DNA from: Prosthecobacter debontii
GTDB lineage: Bacteria > Verrucomicrobiota > Verrucomicrobiia > Verrucomicrobiales > Akkermansiaceae
Reading direction: 5' to 3'
DNA length: 42,250 nucleotides
NCBI GenBank assembly: GCA_945869855.1
Contig: CAMBQC010000005.1
Coordinates: forward strand, 1-42,250
In this document: piece by piece, positions 30,802 to 39,462 of the stretch
Layout of the letters: each line of letters begins with the position of its first letter
How positions within the stretch are numbered: position 1 is the first letter of the stretch
Program-made: the position numbers and the translations under genes
The notes under the pieces: model-generated
Seen by the model: the letters and a program-made list of their open reading frames with translations, nothing else
Told to the model about the DNA's origin: nothing
Database searches by the model: none

Positions 30802-31302
30802 ATGTGGTTTGATCCGCCAGTGAGATACGTAGTTAAAATTCTAATCGCCGCCACATGTCTTTTCTTTGCGGGAGATTTGATGGCCGGCGGGAACAAGGGT
30901 AGAAAGGTGGATCTCTCTTTCCACATCGAGACGGAAGCCTCCGACAATCCAAAGATGATCCTTCCCCACAAGGTGATGGGTAATCAAAGATTTTTCCGGC
31001 GTGTTCCCGAAGTGTCCTCCAGTGATTTTACGGCGTTCTCGCCCTTCCCATCGGACGACCAGGCATCTTATGGCGTCATACTACAGCTCAAGGACAACGC
31101 CCGCAGGAGGCTCGCGGCAGTCACCCAGACCAGCAGCGGAAAGTGGCTGGTCTGCAAAGCGTTCGGTCGCATTGTCGATGGTGTGTTAGTGGACGATCCC
31201 GTGGAAGATGGTTTGATCGTCGTATGGAAAGGGCTTTCGATTGAGGAGATCGGGCAATTGGATGGTGCTCTTCCACGCATCGGTGAAAAGAAAAAGAAAT
31301 AG
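30802..31302 (+). CDS. Secreted protein of unknown function
   Basis: 166 residues from ATG 30802, which has GGAG four bases upstream; the track start at 30751 lies at the terminator and is unlikely. A GTG at 30820 is an alternative start. A hydrophobic N-terminal segment (VVKILIAATCLFFAGDLMAGG) is a probable signal peptide. The mature part has mixed beta-type sequence (VDLSFHIETEASDNPKMILP, ASYGVILQLKDNARRRLAAVTQ) and ends in a Lys-rich EKKKK tail. I do not recognise a family. It is followed after 7 bases by the M23 peptidase on the same strand, suggesting a shared role at the cell wall. Confidence 0.7.
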   Translation: MWFDPPVRYVVKILIAATCLFFAGDLMAGGNKGRKVDLSFHIETEASDNPKMILPHKVMGNQRFFRRVPEVSSSDFTAFSPFPSDDQASYGVILQLKDNARRRLAAVTQTSSGKWLVCKAFGRIVDGVLVDDPVEDGLIVVWKGLSIEEIGQLDGALPRIGEKKKK

Positions 31303-31309
31303 CATAAGG

Positions 31310-32341
31310 ATGATGGCGAAATTCCCCTTTCTATGCATGGCGCTAACGGGAGCGCTTTACGCGGAGCGGCTTGAGCTAGTCCTACCCACAGAGAACCACC
31401 ACCTTTTCTCGGAGACTCCGGATAAATTCTACATGTATGTCGATCGGACGTTCGAAGGCGAAGTCACGAAGCCGTGGGAAGGCGGGGCATTCGGCTACAC
31501 TCGCTCGCCGATCCGTATCGATGGGCAGGTGGTGATGACCCGTTTCCATGAGGGCATAGACATCGCACCCGTGAAACGTGACAAGGCTGGAAATCCCCTT
31601 GATCTGGTGATGAGCATCGCGAAGGGCAAGGTGGTCCACACCGCCGACATCGCAGGGCGCAGCAACTACGGAAAATACGTGGTGGTCTGCCACGAATGGG
31701 AGAATTCGAAGGTTTTTTCCCTCTACGCGCATCTCGCGGAAATCACAGCACGCGCCGGAGATTCCGTAAATCCCGGATCGGTACTCGGCAGGATGGGATA
31801 CACCGGCGCGGGGCTGAACCGCACGCGGGCGCATGTTCACTTGGAAATCGCGCTGATGATGAGCGAGAACTACGAGGGCTGGCACCGGACGCACTTCGGC
31901 AGCAAGAATTACCATGGAAATTTCAACGGTATGAACCTTGCGGGTATCGATGTGGCCGCGTTGTTCCTGGAGCTAAGGGCGAAACCGGATCTCAAGTTCA
32001 GCGAGTTCATCCTCAGCCGTCGGGTTCAGTTCAAGGTGTTAGTCCCAGCGGTAGAGGCAATGCCGGATTTTTTAGTTCGCCACCCATGGATGAGACGCGG
32101 CGTAGTACCGGACGCCGTGTCATGGGAGATTGCTTTTGCAGCAACCGGGCATGCCATTTCTTTCACGCCGAGCATCCGCCCGATCAGCCAGGCCGCGGTC
32201 AGCCACATCCGCCCTTCGGAAATCCCACAGCGTTGGCTGACGCGCGGGTTGCTGACAGGGGAGGGAAACAACTCCTCGCTTTCGAACGGTGGCAAACAGA
32301 TGTTGGCGCTCGTATTGGATGATTTTCCGAAGGTCGAGTGA
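31310..32341 (+). CDS. Secreted M23 (LytM-type) peptidoglycan endopeptidase family protein
   Basis: 343 residues from ATG 31310 (MMAKFPFLCMALTGALYAE, signal peptide); AAGG lies directly before it. The track start at 31241 is inside the previous gene. M23 zinc motifs: RFHEGIDIAP (His80, Asp84), an active-site YAHLAEI and HVHLEI. Spacing is normal for lysostaphin-type peptidases that cut peptide cross-links of peptidoglycan in the periplasm. A C-terminal region of about 110 residues beyond the M23 domain is unassigned. It follows the unknown secreted gene by 7 bases and converges on the GH1 gene. Confidence 0.9.
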   Translation: MMAKFPFLCMALTGALYAERLELVLPTENHHLFSETPDKFYMYVDRTFEGEVTKPWEGGAFGYTRSPIRIDGQVVMTRFHEGIDIAPVKRDKAGNPLDLVMSIAKGKVVHTADIAGRSNYGKYVVVCHEWENSKVFSLYAHLAEITARAGDSVNPGSVLGRMGYTGAGLNRTRAHVHLEIALMMSENYEGWHRTHFGSKNYHGNFNGMNLAGIDVAALFLELRAKPDLKFSEFILSRRVQFKVLVPAVEAMPDFLVRHPWMRRGVVPDAVSWEIAFAATGHAISFTPSIRPISQAAVSHIRPSEIPQRWLTRGLLTGEGNNSSLSNGGKQMLALVLDDFPKVE

Positions 32342-32344
32342 AGG

Positions 32345-34543
32345 TCACCCGCCGCTTTTTGCGATGATTTCCGAATATAGCTCCACCTCCGGCGTGGGCT
32401 TACGCACTAGGCTGGGATCGTTGTCGAGATCAACGAAGTAGAGGCCGAAGTCGGTGTTGGGATCGAAAGGATGACCCCACTCACGGTTCGATGTGATCGA
32501 CCACCAGTTGTAGGCGCGGACGGGGACGCCGGCGCTGATGGCGTTGGCGACCTCGGCGAGATGCGAGCGCATGTAGTCGCTGCGGGTGATGTCGCCCGCC
32601 GTGGGCGTGCAGCCGTTTTCTACAATGAGCAGCTCTTGGCCGGGAAACCAACGGCTGAAGCGCCGCAGGGCATGGAAAAGTCCGCGCGGCCAGACGGGCG
32701 CGCGGAGGAAACGCCCGTTCGCGGCTTCCTCTAACAGTCGGAAATTCGCGAGTCGGTGGGTCGGCAGCCCCCAGTAGTAATCAAGACCGATGAAATCTTG
32801 CGCGCCGATGGCTTCCGGCGGGCAGAGTTCCTTGGCTAGTTTTCCCGACATGCCGAGATACCACCAGTTCGAGTTTGCGATGAGCGTGGTGGTTCCCCAA
32901 AAGCGCCACGCCCAGTTCAACCAGCTTGATTTCGACTCCATGCTCCCGAAACGATCCCCGGGACTGATGGGGACGATCACGAGCTTCGATTCATCGCCGA
33001 AAAGCCGCGCCGCGATCAGCCGCGCAAGCCTGACTTCAAGTCCTTCGCCGGTGCATTTTTGGGAAATGCCCGGCGCATCAGTGCGGATGCCGATGCGGAC
33101 TTTTCCTCGTCGCAGTATGCGCCTCATTCCGCGCCGAGAGGAGAGATGCGTTGGTAAACTTTTACCGTCGGTGAATACCTCGTGAAGCGACACGGGCCTG
33201 ATGGAGCGTCCGATGAACGCATCCGGTTCGGAAAGCCATGAGACATCGCACTGCCCGGCGAGATCATGCTGGAAATCACGGATGGCGAGATCGACATGGT
33301 CGAGCAGCCGGGTATGGCCGTGCGGTGCGAGCACTACGTAGTGTTCCTCGCTGAGGCAGGTTTTGAGGAAACGGAAACGCCCGCGGTTCTCAAGCTCGGG
33401 CGGCAGGAGGTAAAAGGCGTCCCCGTAGAGCGCGTCCACTTTCCCTTCGGCGAGCGCGTCGCGGGCATCGTCATAGTTGCGGAAAAGCTGCTTGCGTGAG
33501 CTGGACGGGAGATCTCGCTTCCAGCCCTGCGGCTGATTGCCAACCGCGACAACGCCGACTTTTTTTCCCGCCAGTGAGGACAGGTCGCAGTCCGCTCGAT
33601 CGGAAGGCACCAACACGGCCTTGCCGGTGCGGAGATATGGATCGCTGGATTCGAAACGCGTCTGATCCTCCATCGTAATGCCGCCGATGACCAGATCTAC
33701 GTCGCCGCGCTCGCTGACGAGTGCGCCCTTGGTGGTGAATTTAAAAAGCGCCTCTGCCATGCCGCGGTGGCACGCACCCCAATCTAACAACATCTGAAAC
33801 CAGATCGGGAAACCCGTGACAAGCGGGTTCACGCCGACTTTTGCTTCGGTTCGCCGCGCCTTGATCGCCGCGCGCGCGCGTGTGTGGGCGAGGAACAGGT
33901 TTGGCACCAGTTTCCCGACGGCCTTTGCCTCGTCATCGACAGTCGTGCCGTGCGGCAAGCCCGGTGGCATGTAGTAGCGGTTCTGCCACCACGGCTTGAT
34001 GTATCCGAAGGTGAGCTGGCTAGGCTCGTTGAAGGTGATCCACCAATCGACGTTTTCACCGCAGGCCTCCGCGACTTTGTCGGCGTAGCGGGCGAATAGA
34101 TCCGGAAACTCCGGCGCGAGCATTCCGCCGTGGTCGCGCTCCAGCCACACAGGCCACACGAAATGGTGGAGCGTGAGCATAAGCTTCATTCCGTGGCGGC
34201 GGACGCAAGCCGCCACCTCCGCGTAATGCGCAAGCGCGGCATGATCGAATTTCCCGCACTCCGGCTCCACACGCGCCCACGCGACAGAGAAACGGAAAAG
34301 CTTGCAGCCCATGGCAGCCGCTGAGGCGATATCCTCACTGTAGCGTTTCGCAAAATCCGTCCCCTTCCCACGCGGTGTCAGTCCCTGACACCGCTCCCAC
34401 AGATCCCAGACATCCTCGCGCAGAGGATCATGCGCCTCCACTTGGTGATCGGCGTTCGCGGTACCAAAGAGGAAACCCTCCGGAAACACCAACTCCGGTC
34501 GCTCGCGTTTTCTGGCAACGTATGGAGGCTTGTCAGAGGACAC
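32345..34543 (-). CDS. GH1 beta-glycosidase with an internal, apparently circularly permuted solute-binding (SBP_bac_3-like) domain
   Basis: 732 residues starting at GTG 34541-34543 (an in-frame TAG lies just upstream); no signal peptide. GH1 family: FPEGFLFGTANADHQVE at the start, acid/base Glu173 in ITFNEP and nucleophile Glu642 in IVENG, both intact. Usual GH1 length is about 450; the extra ~255 residues (about 280-537) interrupt the barrel. They match type-II solute-binding proteins in swapped order: first the second half (GDVDLVIGGITM, SDPYLRTGKAVLV, DLSSLAGKKVGVV), then a linker, then the first half (KVRIGIRTDAPG, GEGLEVRLARLIAARLFG). Probably a cytoplasmic glycosidase whose activity is sensed or gated by a small ligand. 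The substrate is unknown. Confidence 0.82.
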   Translation of the reverse strand: MSSDKPPYVARKRERPELVFPEGFLFGTANADHQVEAHDPLREDVWDLWERCQGLTPRGKGTDFAKRYSEDIASAAAMGCKLFRFSVAWARVEPECGKFDHAALAHYAEVAACVRRHGMKLMLTLHHFVWPVWLERDHGGMLAPEFPDLFARYADKVAEACGENVDWWITFNEPSQLTFGYIKPWWQNRYYMPPGLPHGTTVDDEAKAVGKLVPNLFLAHTRARAAIKARRTEAKVGVNPLVTGFPIWFQMLLDWGACHRGMAEALFKFTTKGALVSERGDVDLVIGGITMEDQTRFESSDPYLRTGKAVLVPSDRADCDLSSLAGKKVGVVAVGNQPQGWKRDLPSSSRKQLFRNYDDARDALAEGKVDALYGDAFYLLPPELENRGRFRFLKTCLSEEHYVVLAPHGHTRLLDHVDLAIRDFQHDLAGQCDVSWLSEPDAFIGRSIRPVSLHEVFTDGKSLPTHLSSRRGMRRILRRGKVRIGIRTDAPGISQKCTGEGLEVRLARLIAARLFGDESKLVIVPISPGDRFGSMESKSSWLNWAWRFWGTTTLIANSNWWYLGMSGKLAKELCPPEAIGAQDFIGLDYYWGLPTHRLANFRLLEEAANGRFLRAPVWPRGLFHALRRFSRWFPGQELLIVENGCTPTAGDITRSDYMRSHLAEVANAISAGVPVRAYNWWSITSNREWGHPFDPNTDFGLYFVDLDNDPSLVRKPTPEVELYSEIIAKSGG

Positions 34544-34652
34544 CGCAGAAAACTACATAGGGTAGGTAGTATGTCACGCTAGGAGATTTTCACAGGGATG
34601 GATACCATAAGCCCTCTCCAGTTTTTCCGAAAGCGGCTTTAGATCATTAAGA

Positions 34653-36305
34653 CTATGGTCTCACCGTGACAGGCCAACCGGGGAACTGTTTCGCGCCGGG
34701 CTTGGTCACATCGGCGAAACGCGGCCAACACTCGAAGCTGACCTCGCTGGATTTCTTTTTAAAACGAATCAGACCCCACCCATCTGCCCAACCCTGCATG
34801 TCCTTGCGCAGGGGATCGGGGTTCGCGTAGGCGATCATGCTGATCTTGTTATCAAAGCCGTCGAGGTAATCGCCCGTCCATGGTAGTGGAGAACCGGGCT
34901 TTGGGTTGGATCCGGGTTTCCCGTCCTCGGGCCACCACCAGCGGCCGTAATAGGAATTGACTATGGCGGGCACGACAAAAGCCCACGGCCCGTCGCCGTG
35001 CTCAAGGATGCCGTGGCGGACGACAGTGGCAAGATGCTGATCTCCCGCGATGTGGACAGCCTTCGCCTTTTGGATGAGTTCCACCGCGCGGTTGCGCCCG
35101 CCCTGCGGCCAACCGTTGGAATCGAGATCCGCATGCAATCGGTTTTCGTAGGAACCATGAAGGTGCGCACCACCGCAGAATCCGGTTTGTGAAAGCACGG
35201 CTTTCATCGATACTCCTTCCCGCATATCCGCCCAGTCAGCGAGGAATTTTTCCTGCCGCGCTCCCAGTAGCGCAAGGCCGGGCGTATCAATCACTTTGGG
35301 ATCATATTGGGGATCGCGGATGTGGTCGGGACGCGGCCCTTTCATCGGATGCCGACCCAGCGGACCAGGCTTGAATTTCCGATCCTCGATGATCGCAAAA
35401 TCGACCCCACCTAGCAGCAGGCGCGTGTAATAAACGCCGATGCCCTGCTCCACCGGCGCGGGATCATACGGATCGGGGAGATGGCCGCACTGCTGGCGCT
35501 CGACCATTTGCACATACTCAGGGTGGAAGAAATAACCGCCGTCATCCCCAGAACCACGCAGGGCTTTTTTCCCACTCTCGCCCCACAGATTTCCCTGCCC
35601 GATGTCATGGTCGTCGGGGATGGTGACGCAGGGGCGGTTGCGGAAAATTTCCCGGAACGCGAGGCCGAACTTAAGCCAAGCGGCAGTGTGCTCCTTGTGG
35701 TCGTAGGACTGATCACCGGCGAAGAAGACAAGGTCGGGATCCTGGTGGTTGATGTTACGCGTGTATTCCTCGCGCAGGCCGCGATCCTTGTTCGAGTTGC
35801 AGGAGAGCGCCGCGAGGACGATCTCCTCCTTGTCCGCCGGATTCTTGCGGACGACCCCCTCGAAGGACGCTTTCTCGCCATGCAGCAGGCGGTATTTGAA
35901 ATCCTTCGAGTCGTCCCAATCCGCGATACGAAAGGAGGTTGACCAGCCGAGGTCGTTCACCTTTTGCCGTGCGATCTCCATCCACTTACCGTCCTTCTCG
36001 ATCTCCAGCCGCACCTCGCGGGTTTCCTTCGGGTAGAGCGGATAGAGCTGCGCAGTGAGCTTGAGCACGCGGTTGTGGACGGTGTAAATGCCAAAGCATA
36101 CCAGTTGATCGCGCGGCACCTTAAGATCGATGATCTCGCTGGCCGGGCGTTTCCACCAATCGTTCACGCAAAGCGAGTCCTCGCCCTTTTCGAAGGGAGC
36201 TTTCACCGGCGGCTTGCCATGCTCGGCGGAAAATACAGCTGTGAAGGATGTGACCAGTGCAAAAAGGGATTGGATAAGGTTTTTCAAGCTTGCTTGATTT
36301 ATCAT
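34653..36305 (-). CDS. PhoD-like alkaline phosphatase D family metallophosphatase
   Basis: 550 residues with an N-terminal signal peptide (LIQSLFALVTSFTAVFSAE). The calcineurin-like/PhoD domain is recognised by LAALSCNSN, VFFAGDQSYDHKEH, TIPDDHDIGQGN and the later VHIAGDQHLATVVRHG, which supply the metal-binding Asp, Asn and His residues. An N-terminal beta-rich domain (about 50-165) precedes it. PhoD enzymes are secreted phosphodiesterases or phosphatases that release phosphate from teichoic acids, phospholipids or nucleotides, usually with Ca and Fe. It is divergent from the sulfatase at 36419. It may scavenge phosphate, or act on phosphorylated or sulfated glycans. Confidence 0.88.
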   Translation of the reverse strand: MINQASLKNLIQSLFALVTSFTAVFSAEHGKPPVKAPFEKGEDSLCVNDWWKRPASEIIDLKVPRDQLVCFGIYTVHNRVLKLTAQLYPLYPKETREVRLEIEKDGKWMEIARQKVNDLGWSTSFRIADWDDSKDFKYRLLHGEKASFEGVVRKNPADKEEIVLAALSCNSNKDRGLREEYTRNINHQDPDLVFFAGDQSYDHKEHTAAWLKFGLAFREIFRNRPCVTIPDDHDIGQGNLWGESGKKALRGSGDDGGYFFHPEYVQMVERQQCGHLPDPYDPAPVEQGIGVYYTRLLLGGVDFAIIEDRKFKPGPLGRHPMKGPRPDHIRDPQYDPKVIDTPGLALLGARQEKFLADWADMREGVSMKAVLSQTGFCGGAHLHGSYENRLHADLDSNGWPQGGRNRAVELIQKAKAVHIAGDQHLATVVRHGILEHGDGPWAFVVPAIVNSYYGRWWWPEDGKPGSNPKPGSPLPWTGDYLDGFDNKISMIAYANPDPLRKDMQGWADGWGLIRFKKKSSEVSFECWPRFADVTKPGAKQFPGWPVTVRP

Positions 36306-36418
36306 AGAAGCGGAACGGTCGCCGCAAGGGAAAAATCCCAGCAGATTACCTCCAGCAAGAATTGCCGCAGGGCTCCGTATTAAGTGACGAATACACCTGC
36401 TCCGCTGACAACTAGACC

Positions 36419-37825
36419 ATGAAACCCATTCTCTCTGTCATACTAACAGCCTACTGCTGTGTGGCTGCTACCAAAAAGCCCAATGTCATCTTCATTATCT
36501 CGGACGACCAGAGCTACGAGACGATCCGCGCCCAGGGCCACACCGACATCGACACACCCAGCCTCGACCGCCTCACCGCGCGCGGCACCACTTTCACCCA
36601 CACCTACAACATGGGCGCATGGCATGGAGCGATCTGCGTCGCCAGCCGCACCATGCTCGTCACTGGAAAAACCGTATGGCACGCCAAGGCTGCGGAGAAA
36701 AATCTCGATGCCGATGTGGCGGCGGAACGCCTGTGGCCGCAGCGCATGGCCGCACAGGGATACGAAACCTACTTCAGCGGCAAATGGCACATCAGTACCG
36801 ATGTCGCGAAAGCCTTCGGCCATGTCGTCAACAAGCGCCCCGGCATGCCCAACGACGTCGCGTCGGGCTACAACCGCCCCATCACCGGACAGCCGGATCC
36901 ATGGAAGCCCAGCGCTCCCAATTTCGAGGGTTTCTGGAAAGGCGGCAAGCACTGGAGCGAAGTCCTCGGCGACGACAGCATCGCCTTCATCGGTCAGGCC
37001 GCGAAATCGGAAAAGCCCTTCTTCATGTATCTCGCCTTCAACGCGCCGCACGACCCGCGCCAGTCCCCCAAGGAATACGTGGACCGCTACCCGCTCGACC
37101 GCATCAAGATGCCGGAAAATTTCCTCCCCAAGTATCCCCAGAGGGAAGAGATCGGTGCAGGCAAGGGCTTGCGCGATGAAAAGCTCGCCCCCTTTCCACG
37201 CGACGAACACGCCGTAAAGGTGAATCGCCAGGAATACTACGCCATCATCACCCACATGGACGCGCAGATCGGGCGCATCCTCGATGCCCTCGAGAAATCC
37301 GGCAAAGCCGATAACACCTGGATCTTCTTCACATCCGACCACGGCCTCGCCTGCGGCCACCACGGACTCATGGGGAAACAGAACATGTATGACCACAGCC
37401 TGCGCGTACCCTTCATCGTCACCGGCCCCGGCGTAAAGGCGGGCGCGAAGATCGCTTCCCCCATTCACCTCCAGGACGCCATGGCCACCGCCCTAGACCT
37501 CGCCGGAGCCGACAGCGAGGGCATCGAGTTCCAGAGCGTCCGCCCTCTGCTCGCCGGGAAAAAAGGCGGACTTGACGCCGTTTACGCCGCCTACATGGAC
37601 ACCCAGCGCGCCGTGATCCACGACGGCTGGAAACTCATCCTCTACCCGCAGGCAAAAATCGCAAAACTTTTCAACCTCACCGAAGACCCGCAGGAAACAA
37701 AGGACCTAGCGGCCGACCCCGCCTTGGACGGTCGCAAGAAAACCCTCTTCGCCCAATTCCTTGAACTCCAGAAACGATACAACGATAAGCTCGTGCTCGA
37801 TGAGGTTTTCTCCGTGCTGAAATAG
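36419..37825 (+). CDS. Secreted sulfatase (S1 family) with C-x-A-x-R active-site motif
   Basis: 468 residues with a short signal peptide (MKPILSVILTAYCCVAA). Metal site NVIFIISDDQ (Asp29-Asp30); nucleophile motif C73-V-A-S-R77, where the normal Pro of C-x-P-x-R is Ala, a variant seen in some sulfatase subfamilies and still accepted by maturases. The conserved GKWH (SGKWHIS) and the second metal site FFTSDHGLACGHHGLMGKQN are present. The C-terminal subdomain, including KLFNLTEDPQETKDLA, is complete. It hydrolyses sulfate esters, probably of polysaccharides, in the periplasm after formylglycine maturation. No maturase (FGE or anSME) is in this window. A tiny hairpin (CCGTT-AGA-AACGG) lies about 45 bases after the stop. 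Confidence 0.92.
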   Translation: MKPILSVILTAYCCVAATKKPNVIFIISDDQSYETIRAQGHTDIDTPSLDRLTARGTTFTHTYNMGAWHGAICVASRTMLVTGKTVWHAKAAEKNLDADVAAERLWPQRMAAQGYETYFSGKWHISTDVAKAFGHVVNKRPGMPNDVASGYNRPITGQPDPWKPSAPNFEGFWKGGKHWSEVLGDDSIAFIGQAAKSEKPFFMYLAFNAPHDPRQSPKEYVDRYPLDRIKMPENFLPKYPQREEIGAGKGLRDEKLAPFPRDEHAVKVNRQEYYAIITHMDAQIGRILDALEKSGKADNTWIFFTSDHGLACGHHGLMGKQNMYDHSLRVPFIVTGPGVKAGAKIASPIHLQDAMATALDLAGADSEGIEFQSVRPLLAGKKGGLDAVYAAYMDTQRAVIHDGWKLILYPQAKIAKLFNLTEDPQETKDLAADPALDGRKKTLFAQFLELQKRYNDKLVLDEVFSVLK

Positions 37826-37993
37826 TTGGAATGCAACGTGAAGCCGTAACCGACGCTCGATCCTTACCCTGCCGTTAGAAACGGAAATAAACTGGGTGAT
37901 ACCTATGCGGGTCTACTGGCTTTGATTCTTCTCGGCTCTCTCCACCTTCCAACCACCACTGCCACACCCCCCCCGACACAAGCTCCCGAATTT

Positions 37994-38305
37994 ATGCTAC
38001 GATCCCTTATCGCCGCCACCGTTTCCCTCATCCTCCCGCTGGACGCCGCAAAGCCGCCCAACATCGTATTCTTCCTTTTCGACGACATGGGATACGGGGA
38101 GCCGAAGTGCTACCGAGAGGACACGAAGCTCAAGACCCCGAACATCGACCGGCTTGCCGCCGAAGGCATGCGTTTCACCGACCTCATGAACAAGGTCATC
38201 ACTGATGGCCGCAGCACCGCAGGTGCGCCACAGCAAAACGATTCCCATGTGAGCCTTGGAAAAGCGGCCACCGTAAAACCGAACAATGAAAGCAAAGACA
38301 ACTGA
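37994..38305 (+). pseudogene. Sulfatase reduced to its two ends by an in-frame internal deletion
   Basis: 103 codons from ATG 37994. Residues 1-63 are a normal sulfatase start: a signal peptide, NIVFFLFDDMGYGE, LKTPNIDRLAAEGMRFTD. Immediately after, where the active-site cysteine motif should follow, the sequence jumps to LMNKVITDGRSTAGAPQQND, which is typical of the extreme C-terminus of arylsulfatases. The joint is near 38183 and keeps the frame. About 350-400 residues, including nucleophile and second metal site, are missing. The product cannot be an active sulfatase. The track start at 37922 is only an upstream extension of the open frame. Confidence 0.75.
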
Positions 38306-38310
38306 ATCCG

Positions 38311-38418
38311 ATGAAACGACCTCTTGTAGCGCTCCTGATTGCCTGCATGCCAGCCCTCGCTGACGAACCGCGCAAAGGCGAGAAGCCGCAGGGAGTGAAA
38401 AAAAACAACCGTAGGTAG
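38311..38418 (+). CDS. Small secreted basic peptide or gene remnant
   Basis: A 35-codon ORF too short for the track: a convincing signal peptide (MKRPLVALLIACMPALA) and a short, very basic mature part (DEPRKGEKPQGVKKNNRR). It starts 5 bases after the deleted sulfatase and ends 29 bases before the SGNH hydrolase, in a plus-strand series of secreted proteins. It may be a genuine small secreted peptide or the 5' stub of another deleted gene, given the deletions on both sides. Confidence 0.4.
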   Translation: MKRPLVALLIACMPALADEPRKGEKPQGVKKNNRR

Positions 38419-38447
38419 CAAACGTATCTCCCCAAGTGCAATACGCA

Positions 38448-39335
38448 ATGAAGAGCTCCTTCGTCATCCTCGCGGTATTGCTTGGCCAACTTGTTTCGAT
38501 AGCCGCCGAACCGCGTGTCGCCATCCTTGGGGACAGCATCACCTACTCCGGACGCTGGCCGGCCTTGCTGGAATCAGCCCTTCGCACGGCCCCGGCGTTC
38601 ACCGATGCGGAAATCGTCAACTTCGGGCTCGCGAGCGAAACCGTCTCAGGGCTTTCGGAACCGGGTCATGCCGGCGGAAAATTTCCGAGACCCGACCTGC
38701 ACGAGCGCCTCGGGCGCATCCTTGAGGCCTTCAAGCCCACCCACGTCCTGGCCTGCTATGGCATGAACGACGGCATCTACCTGCCTCTCGACGAAACAAG
38801 GCAGAAAGCGTTCCAGGAAGGAATGGCACGGCTGAAGGCGGCGGCCGAGAAACAGTGCGCAAAGTTTGCGGTCGTCACCGCTCCGTTGTATGACGCAGAT
38901 CGCGCCGCGCAAGGCCCGCAGGGCTATGATGCGGTTCTTGACGCCCAAGCGGCATGGCTGGCGGCGCAGGGCGACTGGCATGTGATCGATATCCGCACCG
39001 ACCTGCGCGCAGCCATCACAGCGGAAAAACAAACCGACCCTAGTTTCGTCTATGCGCGCGACAAGGTGCATCCGGGCGAGAGAGGCCATGATTTCATCGC
39101 GGCGTCCGTTGTCAGGCAAATCTGGCCGCTTTGGCATCTGCCGGGGAAGCCGGCCTTGGCCGATGGCAAGGCCTTGTCCATCCTAGAAACACGCGCCGGA
39201 ATCCTCAAGCACGCGTGGCTCAGCAAAACCGATCACACCCGCCCCGGAGTGCCCGACGGCCTGCCCCTCGAAGCAGCGCAAGAGCGAGCGGCGGAGCTGC
39301 TTCGCGGATACCATGCCCTACTCTCCAATCCCTAA
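38448..39335 (+). CDS. Secreted SGNH/GDSL hydrolase
   Basis: 295 residues from ATG 38448 (MKSSFVILAVLLGQLVSIAA, signal peptide); the track start at 38436 is GTG. SGNH blocks: AILGDSIT with nucleophile Ser30, block II Gly in NFGLASETV, block III YGMND, and block V DKVHPGERGH with the catalytic Asp and His. Such enzymes remove acetyl or other acyl groups from polysaccharides or lipids. In this sulfatase-rich region a carbohydrate de-acetylase role is likely. The protein continues about 70 residues past the SGNH domain as a helical tail. It precedes the arylsulfatase by 127 AT-rich bases. Confidence 0.9.
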   Translation: MKSSFVILAVLLGQLVSIAAEPRVAILGDSITYSGRWPALLESALRTAPAFTDAEIVNFGLASETVSGLSEPGHAGGKFPRPDLHERLGRILEAFKPTHVLACYGMNDGIYLPLDETRQKAFQEGMARLKAAAEKQCAKFAVVTAPLYDADRAAQGPQGYDAVLDAQAAWLAAQGDWHVIDIRTDLRAAITAEKQTDPSFVYARDKVHPGERGHDFIAASVVRQIWPLWHLPGKPALADGKALSILETRAGILKHAWLSKTDHTRPGVPDGLPLEAAQERAAELLRGYHALLSNP

Positions 39336-39462
39336 TCGGAAACACCTAATAAGTGCAACGTTGCTCAACCTTGAAAGGAAATTGGGGATTTAAAATTAAG
39401 AGATTAGATGATCATATATAGTCACTTAAACATTCGGCACGACTCATCCATAAAGTATAAAA
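39336..39462. promoter_or_regulatory. AT-rich gap upstream of the sulfatase operon, with a 10-bp palindrome
   Basis: The gap between the SGNH gene and the arylsulfatase is clearly AT-rich from 39385 onward, unlike the GC-rich coding regions. It contains a perfect palindrome GCAACGTTGC (39355-39364). This is the likely promoter region for the overlapping sulfatase, FAD oxidoreductase and hydrolase genes. No exact promoter boxes can be assigned. Confidence 0.35.

Noticed and set aside
36443-37468. 341-aa minus-strand ORF
   Set aside because: Antisense of the sulfatase at 36419, with no motif of its own.
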